Below are positions 46,474 to 57,250 of a stretch of DNA of 64,000 bases, piece by piece. The notes beneath the pieces were generated by a model. It was not told the DNA's origin. It did no database searches and saw only the letters and a list, made by a program, of their open reading frames with translations. The DNA is taken from positions 52,739,727-52,803,726 of the forward strand of contig OU744732.1 of the NCBI GenBank assembly GCA_916613615.1. Reading direction: 5' to 3'. Within the stretch, counting starts at the first letter, position 1. Every line of letters starts with the position of its first letter. The stretch is from Steromphala cineraria (lineage: Eukaryota > Mollusca > Gastropoda > Trochida > Trochidae). The translations under genes and the position numbers were made by a program.

Positions 46474-49400
46474 TCATATAGACAGCTGGCGGGCTCCATC
46501 AGCAGAAGGACACACATAGAATGTAGCCTTGCCACTGTAACGACTCTGGAACAGAAAATTATCATTTAGAAACAATTTATTAAAAATGATCAGATTAATT
46601 AAAGTTCAGATGGGTGAGGTCATTTGGTTTCAAAAATGCTTGGAGTGATGTATACTATATTTTGAGATCTCTATCCAAATTGTTTTGATGGATGTATATA
46701 AAAGCGGTACAGACACAAGGAAGTGTGTCATATGACTTTTAAGGAACAAGTGCAAATTTTTGTATTACCCAAGCAAGAGCAAGCGTTATACACAAATTTG
46801 CACATGTTTTGTAAAAGTCATATGTGAAAATGGCCTGGTTCTCTTGTAACTGCCTGTTATCTCAATGTACAAACAATGAAATGCAGTAACCAAATACAGT
46901 AACTCTCAATGAAGTTGTTGCAAGGCAAAAGTGATATGTGCACATATGCATATATGAAAAATATGTCACCATATATGTCTCATAAAAAATAGGTACCGGT
47001 AATATTAAATAAACAAAGGAAATAGCATTTTTGCAGTGTTAAATGTGTGATATTTTTGGTAGTTGGTTAATGAAATTCAGTATGCAGTATCACATGCCAT
47101 GCTTGCCAGTAAAGACATTTAACCACCGTCCTATACTGCCAATTGTACAGTGAACAGGCCGGCTAGTACTTCATCATTGTTAGCAAAAAGGTATTGATCA
47201 TTTCACATAAATTATTGAGACATACTAAAAGGGGCAGTAGCACCTTTTTTGATAATTTTAGATTTTAAATGTTTTCCTGATAATTGTATGTTAATGCTAA
47301 ATGTATTATTTTGACAGTGTCAAAAATCTCATAACACAAGCAAATCATCCATAATCAGAGAACAAAGTATGAAGATTCACATAAAAGCCATTGGCGGCCA
47401 TTTTGTGTGAATACCTTTAATTCATTTTGTGTAAGAAAAATAGAGCCATTGGCTCTGTAGCTCATCAGGCTTCATCATCAATTATGCTGTAGAGTGTGGC
47501 CAATGTGATTCCCCCTTTGTAGAGGCTTCAGGGTCACGAATCATAAAATTAAGTATATAGGCGACAAGTTTCAGTTTTTTAGGCCTTAAACTTTAGGAGA
47601 AGAAGATGAAAATAGATTTGAAGGACGTTCCTGTGGCCCTTATTAGGGGCCAAAGGGCCACCAAAGCTACAATTTATAATCATCACTAGTCAAGGAGTCT
47701 GTTCACAAAGTTTCAGCTTTCTAGGCCTCATGGTTCGGGAGTAGAAGATGAAAATAGGTTTTTAGGGCGTGGCACCTGTGGCCCTTCATAGGGGTCACAG
47801 GGCCACCAAAGCTACAATTTATAATCCTCACTAGCCAAGGAGTCTGTACACAAAGTTTCAGCTTTCTAGGCCTTATGCTTCTGGGGAAGAAGATGATAAT
47901 AGGTTTTTAGGGCGTGGCCCCTGTGGCCCTTTTTAGGGGTCACGAGCCACCAAAGCTACAATTTATAATCCTCACTAGCCAAGGAGTCTGTACACAAAGT
48001 TTCAGCTTTCTAGGCCTTATGCTTCTGGAGAAGAAGATGAAAATAGGTTTTAAGGGCGTGGCCCCTGTGGCCCTTATTAGGGGCTACAGGGCCACCAAAG
48101 CTACAATTTATAATCCTCACTAGCTAAGGAGTCTGTACACAAAGTTTCAGCTTTTTAGGCCTTATGGTTCTGGAGAAGAAGATGAAAATAGGTTTTTAGG
48201 GCGTGGCCCCTGTGGCCCTTATTAGGGGTCACAGGGCCACTAAGGCTACAATTTATAATCCTCACTAGCCAAGGAGTCTGTACACAAAGTTTAAGCTTTC
48301 TAGGCCTTATGGTTCTGGAGAAGAAGTCGAAATTCCACAAAGTTTACGGACGGACGGACGGAGGGACGGACGGACGGACGGACGCCGGACACCATGCCAT
48401 GCCATAAGCCCATCGGGCCTTACAGGCCAGATGAGCTAAAAAGGAATCGCATGGCTAAACTTTACGTTATATATTTGAATTATTACTGCTTCATTTAGTT
48501 TAAATACATTGTCCTTCAATTTGAACCATTAATTTTCATTTTCCTGACATCACCTTATATTCCCCCTAAAAATGTGCTACTGCTCCTTTAAGATCTCCAT
48601 TCTAAATTTCAACTAATTACATTTGAGCATAAACTCATGGCAATGGACAGTTCCATATACAATTTTGAGAAACACTGGGATTTTCAGTTGCAATGACCAG
48701 TTAATTATTGACCTACCTTGATATGTTCTATACACTTATCAACTGCGTCCCTTTTTACGAGGGTGACCGTGCACCCCCCGAACCCTCCTCCAGTCATGCG
48801 TGACCCGAACACGCCGTCAACCTCCATTGCAGCTTCGACTAGCTGGTCAAGCTCCACACATGACACTTCATAGTCATCTCTGTAAGGAAGAGGGGAGACA
48901 GAGATACTTCCCATGATGTTGATCAGTCAATATATTTTTTATCAATTTTGTAATTTTGGACAGAGGGATACTCCTTAAGGTGTTGATAAGCATATTGTTT
49001 TGATCAATTTCATATTTTTGGACAAAGGATACTTCCTAGTTGATGAGTATTGTTTTTATAATGGTTGAATGGTTGAAGGACACTCTCTAAGGTTAGATAA
49101 TAAGGATGGGTATCGTTCCTCATTTACTGAATTGCAATATATTGGTACTTCTTTAATTCAAGAATGTGCATATTATCTTGTCTAAATATGATTGTAAGAA
49201 CCATCACCATTGCTCAGCTATGAGCTGTTTTGGAATAAAAAAATTTCAATCAATGTTTATGATCTGTTTCTTTAATTCAAGAATGTGCATATTATCTTGT
49301 CTAAATATGATTGTAAGAACCATCACCATTGCTCAGCTATGAGCCGTTTTGGAATTAATTTTTTTTCAATCTATGTTTATGATCTGTTTACATTTTTTAG

Positions 49401-52400
49401 CTATTTTCACAACTTCAAACTTTGAAAGCAACTTTCAGATAGAAATAGCTTGTTTAATAACGTTCGATATATTGTTTTTTTTCAGGAGTGTGTACCGATT
49501 CATATTAGGTTGTTCCTGTATTGCAATATACCGATATATCGATAATACCGCTTATTATTAGATAATCAAATCTATTGTAGATAAAATAATCAGGAGTGAA
49601 AAATAGATAAAAAAATGAAGAAAATGACACTCTTCTTGTTAGTTTAAGTTAAATTATGGCAACTTTTTTTATTCAGTAATTTATAAATTCTTATTTTTTT
49701 GGCCAAATACATCAAATTCTTGTGGGGAGATTCAGAAGAACAACTACATAATTTTTTGGTCCTGTCAGCAATACACAAAGTGAAACAAGTTATCTTAATA
49801 CTGCACTCACTTGAGCGAATTATGACTCTCAACCATGAGTCGACCAAACTTCTTATAATCTCCATTCTCAAGAGCATCTGCTGCTTCTTCACAGCGTTGG
49901 ATCTCCGTGATCACGTGGCGGATTCGTCGGAAAGTCTCCGCATCCAGCTTGTCCTTGTACTCTGAAAAAAAAGTATTGTTCAAGACCGTTTTTATTGCAC
50001 TGCAGTCTAAGTAAACCCAGCCTCAATAATACCCGCTATGCTCAGATATTGAGTCTAGAAAGACATAGTTATAAGTCGTGTCAGCCTACCTATTGAATTG
50101 ACCAATCAGGGCTCATCTTACCAAGATGCAATAGTCTGCATTCGCACTTAACATTCAAGTTTCAAATTTCAAACAAATAATATCATTAGTAGCCGCTTTA
50201 TGATTGGATAAAGCCATTTGGCCACCTCAGGTTTGATATGAGGGTCATAGGTCGCTGAATGGTCGGCTGACGCAACCTTATACTGAATCTATCTAGAATC
50301 AATATTGGAGTACAGGGAGTAATATTGAGGCTAGGTTTACTTAGACTGATTATACTGGTAACCTTAAAAGGAGAGAACTTGACTTTTGAATAACCATCTC
50401 AAATCTGAGCTCACAAAACTTTTGAATCATCAAAGCCAATTTTTAATACAAGATTAGTGTTTGCGGGACACCGCAAAAACAGAGCAGCCCCGAAACTTGG
50501 GGTTTAGCCTTACCCTGTACCGCCTTCTACAAGCCTCAGCATATTCTGCATTTTCTTGTGACCTTGACGTTTGACACTCAAGGTCACGCAATCAAAGAAT
50601 ACATTTCATTGAAAATAACATTAATGTATCAAATTAAAGTGTTTAAAGTTAAAATAATCCATTTTCTCAATATTTGTTGAACTTGCTGTGACCTTGACCT
50701 TTGACAGTTCGTACCCAAAACCTTTCCAAATTTTTTTACTTCTCAAGAGATAATATATACAAAATTTAAACTTCATATCGAAAAAACTTTTTAAGTTAAC
50801 GCGTTTACAAGGAATTTTTGTGTGATTTTATAGCTCTTGACCTTGACCTTTGACCTTGAAAGTGAACATGTCATTTTAAGTCCCCAGAGGTGTAAACAAT
50901 TATACATGTTTATGAGTTCTGAAAAGCTTAACGGGATTAAGTTATATCCAAATTAGTTGCACATTGTAATAACACAAATCTCATGACCTTGACCTTTGAC
51001 CTTCAAGGTTACACAATCACTGAACACTCTTTATTGAGTATAACAATCTTCTATTGATTAAAAGTGTTTATAGTTAAAATAAAGCATTTTCGCAAAACCA
51101 TGCTAAAGTCGTGACCTTGCTCTGACCTTGACATTGGACAGATTGTAGCGAAAACCTTTTCAAATTTTTGTACTATTCCAAGGATGATATATACCAAGTA
51201 AGAGCTTCATAGCACAAAAACTTTTCAAGTTATCGCGTTTACAAGGAAATTTTTTCGTGATTTTATAGCTCGTGACCTTCACCTTTGACCTTGATAGTGA
51301 ACATGTCATTATAATTCCCCAGAGGTGTTAACACTTATACATGTTTACTAGTTCTGAAAAGCTTAATGGGATAAAGTTATATCCAAATTAGTTGCACATT
51401 GTAATAACACAAATCTCATGACCTTGACCTTTGACCTTCAAGGTTACACAACTATGAACACTTTTCATTGAGTATAACAATCATCTATTGATTAAAAGTG
51501 TTCATAGTTAAAATAAGACATTTTCGCAAAATCATGCTAAAGTTGTGACCTTGCTGTGACCTTGACCTTGAACAGATTGTAGCGAAAACCTTTTCAAATT
51601 TTTGTACTATTCCAAGGATGATACATACCAAGTTAGAGCTTCATAGCATAAAAACTTTTCAAGTTATCGCGTTTACAAGGAATTTTTTTTGTGATTTTAT
51701 AGCTTGTGACCTTGTGACCTTTGACCTTGAAAGTGAACATGTCAAAATCGTTCCCCGGAGGTATAAGCAGTAAGTTATTAATACAAGTTCTGGAAAGTTT
51801 AGTAGAAAAAAGTTATAGCAATTAGTATGTGCGCGGCGGACGCGGACGCGGCGGCGGAAACTGCACAAAACCTGATAGCATGAAGAGCATGTGAGCATAT
51901 AGATCTCACCTGCCACCAAGGTGTAAGACTGACCTGTGATATCATTGATATCCAGCCAATCAGCAATTCTCATTAGCTTGGATAGCTCACCATTCAGGGT
52001 GAAGTAGCCTTTTGGCTAACTTAACAGCCTGGTTGGATCTATATGATAACGTAACGCAGCAATACAGACCTTTATTTATTGATATTGCACCAAAGGTAAA
52101 CTAGAAAATATTGTGCATATTCCTTGAAAGATCATAACAATTAATGTGCATTTAAAAATGTTTTTTAAATTTAATTTCATGAAAAATACAATCAACTTTA
52201 TCTTTATCTGAATCCTGAATTCGCTTTTGATTTAAAAAGCTCTGGCCATAATCTTCTACATTTCTAACATCTATTATCACAACACTGAACAGTGTAGTTC
52301 AATGACCTTGACATGTAAGGTTCATGACCTTGACCTTTGATGTCACCTGTCAGCCAGTTGATCCTCAGTTAAGTCTGTGACCTCTCAATGATGTCAATGA

Positions 52401-55400
52401 GCTTGACATCTAATGACCTTGACCTTTGATGTCAATGAGCTTGACATCTAATGACCTTGACCTTTGATGTCACCCACCTGCCAGTTGATCCTCAGTTAAG
52501 TCTGTGGCCTCTCTAAGACTCTTCTTGCCCATAGTTTTAGCCGCGGTCTCACACTGTCGTCTGCGTGTCGGGTATTCAGATCCTGTTAACTCGTGCTTTA
52601 CGTTGGAGTTTGTCACCAGGACAACCACACTGGAATCCTTCATTGGCACCAAACGTCCTTCCAAAGATCTGAGAACAGACAATCCTCCTTTTAGAGATGC
52701 ATTCATATTGAGGTACAAATACAATTTTGAGTATCCAGTTTTATAGGTCTGTATGGAAATAATTCAAAAATATTTTATCATAAAAAACAGATAACAACAA
52801 AGTACCTTATACACCATCCTCTAACAAACCCACAATCAGTGATGTCAACATCATTTGCGAGACTCGAGCAAACAATCATTTCGATAAGAGTAAAATGTCA
52901 AAGTCTTGAATGACCTTGAAATGATGGTCAAGGATAAATTCTGAAGATAAATCTGGTTATTTCTGGCTGCGACAACCTTTTTCAGACAGATGAGCCCCTA
53001 CCTCCAAATTCATAGATCTAACAATGTTTTGATAATTTTTTCCAAATTGGACACAAGGCCCAAAGTCTTTGGAAAACCAACAAGGTGAATGCCAAAAAAG
53101 ATTATTGGAAATCAGAAACCAACAATGTTTTGAAAATTCTTCCAAATTGGACACAAGGCCCAAAGTCTTTGGAAAACCAACAAGGTGAATGCCAAAAAAA
53201 TTATTTGAAATCAGAAACCAACAATGTTTTGAAAATTCTTCCAAATTGGACACAAGGCCCAAAACCTTTGGAAAACCAACAAGGGGAATGCCAAAAAAAA
53301 TTATTGGAAATCAGAAACCAACCTGCAGTCTATAAGCAGAGCCTGTCCTTCCTTTCCCATGGTTGATATGTACTGGTCCATGATTCCGCATGGCATTCCG
53401 GCGAAGTCATGTTCCGCTTTCTGACATGCCAGAACCTTCTGCATAGGCTTGATGTCCTTGGCAACCTCTGGACAGAGAGCCTCAAGAAAGGTGAAGGTCG
53501 CGACCTCTATGGCAGCTGAACTGGAAAGACCGCCACCTAGTGGCACAGATGACACAACAACTGCATCGAAAGATGGAACCTGTCCTGAAATGAAAAACAA
53601 AAACTTTTAAGATAATGCCATATTTCCTCATGTCTTATATGTTCAAACAAAGAATTCTCATTAGTTCGATGAATAACATTTCAAATAAGTAATACAGATA
53701 ACATTTTTTCTGAAAGCATATACATGTATGCATATTCAGGAAATAGGAAAGACATCTCTGACAATGGGCCATATAAAGACGATTGAGTATTTTTTGCAAT
53801 TTCAAAGGGGCCATTACCATTGTGTTATTAGAAAACTTCCAAATTATGATTTGCCATGTTTTCATCCTATGTGCAAAATGGCACCTGGCCCCTGGCTCTC
53901 AAATACCTTCATATTTGGTTGTGAATGCATCCTATGAGGTCAAAATATTAGATTTGCATTAGAGGAGAGATTCAATTCACCCTCCCCACCAAAAATTAAA
54001 ATGACCCTGCATAATAAAAATGTCGCATCGTTTCCTTAACGTGTATCGAATGTCTTTTGCTCTTTTGTACCTGGGAAGTTGGCTACTACGCCCTTGAAGT
54101 AGTTGGCCCACTTGGGACTCCCCGGTGAGAGAGGCTTGTCTGAAGAAGGGGGAGAGAACTCCACATCTCTGGGATCGTCTGCTCCTACAGCCTCGGTGTG
54201 CACACGGCACACATCCGAGTCGGTCTTCCTGCCAACGACTATCGTTACCAATGGCAACGCCTGAAAAAGAATAGTCCACAGGGTTCAGCTTTCATCAGAG
54301 ATTTTCATTGTCCAAAGAATGTCTAGAAAACGACTGAATGCAAACATATGACAATATAAAGGATACAATTTATTAGATGGTCTCTGATAGTAATATGTGA
54401 AAATTCATCTTGATCGGCTTCTACAGCTGTTATACTTTCGACAATACAAATTAAAGTGGATTTCATAATGCACTGTGAAGTTCTTTAAATTTCACTAGCT
54501 GGTTCCGACGATAACGATTTTAATATTGTCGACGAGGTTATGACTCTTGCCACAAGCTTACTTTAACTAATTTCTTAAGATAAATTACACAAACTATTAC
54601 TGCAACAGAGCAAATATTTCTTATCAATATTCTATGATGTCAATATTATTCAAGTGACTCTATTGTCATGTATAAACCCTTTATTTCATATGGAGATATT
54701 AGGCCTGTAATATGTCTTGTTCCAATGTGGAAACAGATTTGAATAGTCTTTCTGTGTCTCTTTTCACATTTCTTCATTATGGTTTCTAAGTAAAACAAAA
54801 CACTCATACGTAGGCCTACGACATGTACGACTTCTATTCCCAAGGTTTTCAAATCAAAGCTTTACTTCCGCTCATGTTTTTACCACCACTTACCATACGC
54901 TCGAATGTTATTTGCCTATATTTTCAAAGCTCTCTAAATTTACCTTACTACTAAGCGATGGTTCTATTTGTTCAAGATCCTTCGTAATCCAGGCTTCGTT
55001 CTTATAAACGTTTCAAAATCATCGAATATATGTTTACTAAATAAGTCTTTTAAAATCATGGTCGGATTTTCTTACCATTGTCGTAACAGTGACCATTTTG
55101 TTTTGATTATAGTATAAACGATAAAATATTGATTGGGCCGTCACACACGACATATTTCACACGACCTGTAACTCGAACTATTCCTTAAAAACCGGTCATG
55201 CCTGTACCATAACCTTGGGACATCGTGTTTAACCTTTAATGAGCTAGCACTATTCAGCAAACAAACAAAGACTTTACAGGTTGCAAGGCAAATGGCGAAA
55301 TGACACGAATAGCCTTGCCAAGTGTAGACTGCTTTTCTTGCAAAATATTATTTTGGGGTGGTTGCACCTTTTTATGGAAAAAAGGGTCTCCTATTGTTTG

Positions 55401-57047
55401 ACAGTTCTTGAATTAACGTTGTGTTCACACTAAAATGCACGCCATGATTCGCTTAGGACTTGATAATTTATTTTGCGACTACGGATGATTGGATGAGATG
55501 AACGGGTAAGATGATTGGGTCAGATGTATGGATATGATTTTTTGACCACCTGAAGATAATAATTTGACACAGGCCGATTGGAGGAAACACAGTTCTATAA
55601 CCCCCGTGCAACTGCCCCTTTAAGCAAACATGTTGTCTGTCATCCAGACTCTAGAGCAAATACAGTAGAACACGGATATAGCGAACACGCATATAGCGAA
55701 CAAATTTTCAAGTCCTGTCCCTCAAGTTTTGTATCTTTAAAAATATAACCAAAGGCGTCAATCATTATCGACCTTTAAAACGTATTGATTTAATCATTAT
55801 GTCATGATTTTCTTCAAATCTTTACACGAAATTTCAGCAATATTGTTCAGCGGGCTCAGAAGTCGTCGCCCTCTAATAAAGTATGATGTGATGCACTCTA
55901 TGTCTGGTAAATATATGGTGGCGTGAGTAATACTGATATACTGATAACATATAGGATTTCACTAATAGTAACTCTAGACTTAATTCAATATTTTTATCTG
56001 AACTTATAGCTACTACCGGCAACATGCAGCCCCTGGAAAGAAAATCTAGATGTTTGTCTCCTATTCCTTTGATGCACATTCTTAATATCAGATAAAACTA
56101 TAATTGTGTTTATGGATAAATAAACAATTATTTTTTCAGTGACTGGGTGTCAGTCTTACTAATCTATGTAATGGTCCTTCAAGCGAGGACAATATATGCT
56201 CTCGATTCACCTTTCTACAAAGGGATGAAGATGTATGCGTACTGATAATATATGATGAGACAATTACAAAAAACAATGATCTGACATTAATATTGTTCAC
56301 ATTTCATTTTGACAAAACAACGTATCATATAACAGTTTCTTTTTATAAAGTTGATATATATTTTTTTTAAAGTGAGGTTTATTTCCCAACAAACGTCACT
56401 GGGTGGTAACGTACCCCCGGAAATTGCTGACCACGAAGCGAGGAAAAATGGCAGAGGCAGAGGACCAGGTAAGATTCATAATCGATTTGAAGTCTTTATA
56501 GGTTTTTTTTAAATTCGATAGACTGCAGGTAAATGCTTGAACGTTATATAAGAAAAATACTTGAAACAAAGATAATATTTCATATTTATTGATAAAGACA
56601 TGTTATATTCGTTATACATTTCAAGCTAAGCTCCTTACACGCCTCCGCGCGTAATCCAATCAAATATCGACATGCTGGGGGTGTGTGAAAATCAGCCAAT
56701 CAAATTCAAGAACAAAGCGGTGAATGAACGCACTACGCTTTGTAGCGTACCTGAAACGGAAGATCAAATTTCACATACATCCGTCTGACTAAAATATTAA
56801 TAACAAATGTCAATATTAAACCAATGAGACAGCTACTATCATAATGAAAACCAATCGAACCATCCCAAGCGTAACAATCACTCACCATCGGAAATACGAA
56901 TCCTTCGTTGTAGTCGGTATGTTCGCCGATAAGATTAACTCTTCCTGGGCCGCATCCCGCCACGATGGCATCCCCGTTATATTTTTCTTTAAAAAGAGAG
57001 CATGCTTGCTTTAAAAGATCATCGACACTTGTTATCGGAGAGGCCAT
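46474..57047 (-). CDS. GALK1: Galactokinase, complete, 7 exons
   Basis: Exons in coding order: 57047-56886, 54260-54071, 53584-53323, 52668-52478, 49961-49811, 48879-48717 and 46545-46474 (TGA). All junctions are GT-AG and in frame, giving 396 residues (human GALK1 has 392). The enzyme phosphorylates galactose with ATP, the entry step of the Leloir pathway, in the cytosol. Signatures: [15 protein letters not shown] (35-49), phosphate loop GGGLSSSA (134-141), GIMDQY with the catalytic Asp at 187, and [13 protein letters not shown] (345-357), the GHMP-kinase motifs. GALK2 (GalNAc kinase) is less likely because alignment and length follow GALK1 throughout. The start at 57047 is preferred over an upstream in-frame Met at 57089 because MASPIT fits the family and has a good context (ATCATGG). 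Introns 3, 4 and 6 hold large tandem repeats. A possible AATAAA lies on the minus strand at 45709-45714. Confidence 0.96.
46700..47000. repeat. Relative of the insertion at 27136-28440
   Basis: Shared words in order: GTCATATGACTTTTA, TTTTTGTATTACCC, CACAAATTT, GTAAAAGTCATATG, GGCAAAAGTGATATGTGCAC and GAAAAATATGTCACC. It lies in the last GALK1 intron. Confidence 0.65.
47228..48592. mobile_element. AGGGGCAGTAGCACG element, copy 6, split by an insertion
   Basis: The left part (47228-47445) starts AAAAGGGGCAGTAGCACC; the right part (48442-48592) ends ATGTGCTACTGCTCCTTTAA. Joined, they equal one full copy. The break lies in TAAGAAAAA / GGAATCGCATGG, which is continuous in other copies. Confidence 0.88.
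47446..48441. mobile_element. Hairpin-ended repeat with internal tandem units, inserted in copy 6
   Basis: Starts TAGAGCCATTGGCTCT (a small palindrome) and ends GCCAGATGAGCTAAAAA. About five units of 130-150 bp carry CACAGGGCCACCAAAGCTAC, then CACAAAGTTTCAGCTTTCTA. A (GGAC)n run lies at 48348-48385. AAAAA on both sides may be a target duplication. Confidence 0.85.
49150..49388. repeat. 119-bp tandem duplication in GALK1 intron 5
   Basis: CTTTAATTCAAGAATGTGCA starts at 49151 and 49270; the two units are almost identical. Confidence 0.9.
50003..50348. mobile_element. 346-bp inverted-repeat element in GALK1 intron 4
   Basis: CAGTCTAAGTAAACCCAGCC at the left and the complement of GGCTAGGTTTACTTAGACTG at the right. 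A partial copy is at the start of the window. No coding capacity. Confidence 0.8.
50456..51900. repeat. 434-bp tandem repeat rich in TGACCTTTGACCT, in GALK1 intron 4
   Basis: AAGTTA(T/A)CGCGTTTACAAGG recurs at 50793, 51227 and 51661, exactly 434 bp apart. Each unit holds two or three clusters of TGACCTTGACCTTTGACCTT-like sequence. The array ends in CGGCGGACGCGGACGCGGCG near 51833. The left border is diffuse. Confidence 0.9.
52340..52500. repeat. Duplicated exon end and donor beside GALK1 exon 4, plus 60-bp repeats
   Basis: CCAGTTGATCCTCAGTTAAG and the following TCTGTG, which is the end of exon 4 (from 52478), occurs again at 52356 inside the intron, together with the donor side (CACCTG). Between the two, GTCAATGAGCTTGACATCTA is repeated at about 60-bp spacing. 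Confidence 0.88.
53020..53320. repeat. Three 99-101-bp units abutting the donor of GALK1 exon 3
   Basis: AACAATGTTT recurs at 53020, 53121 and 53220. Each unit contains GGAAATCAGAAACCAAC, which is the first intron sequence after the exon 3 donor read from the other strand. The array touches the exon boundary at 53323. Confidence 0.92.
55624..55720. repeat. Possible Tigger/pogo-like transposon terminus
   Basis: ACAGTAGAACACGGATATAG then CGAAC is repeated nearby as ATATAGCGAAC. CAGTAGAAC is a common start of Tigger-type inverted repeats, and TA precedes it. Only one end is seen. Just left of it, GTGCAACTGCCCCTTTAA (55605-55623) is a solo end of the AGGGGCAG family. Confidence 0.4.
56448..56468 (+). 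CDS. Candidate first coding exon of an unseen plus-strand gene
   Basis: ATG followed by six codons (MAEAEDQ) and a strong donor (CAG/GTAAGA), preceded by CCCCCGGAAATTGC, an ETS-like promoter word, in a locally GC-richer patch. It lies in GALK1 intron 1 on the other strand. No downstream exon was recognised in the window. This may be chance. Confidence 0.25.
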
Positions 57048-57250
57048 GATGTTGAAAAATATCCCCGTTATCAGCAGACGTGCAGACAAGATTGCTCAGC
57101 TTCGGGTCAACACAGGAGCCGAATTACTTCCGGTGCAGGGTCATTGAAGGTAAAGGTCGTTTCGTAGTTTTCATCGGCTATACTTGATTCGTCTTAGAGG
57201 CGTATACGCCTGTCACGTGTCCGGGTCTGCAACATGCAGAAGTTGAATCA
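57048..57250 (-). promoter_or_regulatory. Presumed GALK1 promoter region
   Basis: DNA just upstream of the GALK1 start, GC-richer than its surroundings, with CACTTCCGG-type (GAATTACTTCCGGTGC at 57121) and CACGTG (57213) words. Start sites cannot be placed. Confidence 0.35.

Noticed and set aside
51659..51973. Minus-strand frame [14 protein letters not shown] as a GALK1 exon
   Set aside because: The sequence does not match the galactokinase region expected between exons 4 and 5, and 52668-52478 joins 49961-49811 in frame without it.
57047..57089. Upstream in-frame Met extending GALK1 by 14 residues
   Set aside because: The extension (MSARLLITGIFF...) does not resemble galactokinases; the inner ATG matches the family start.
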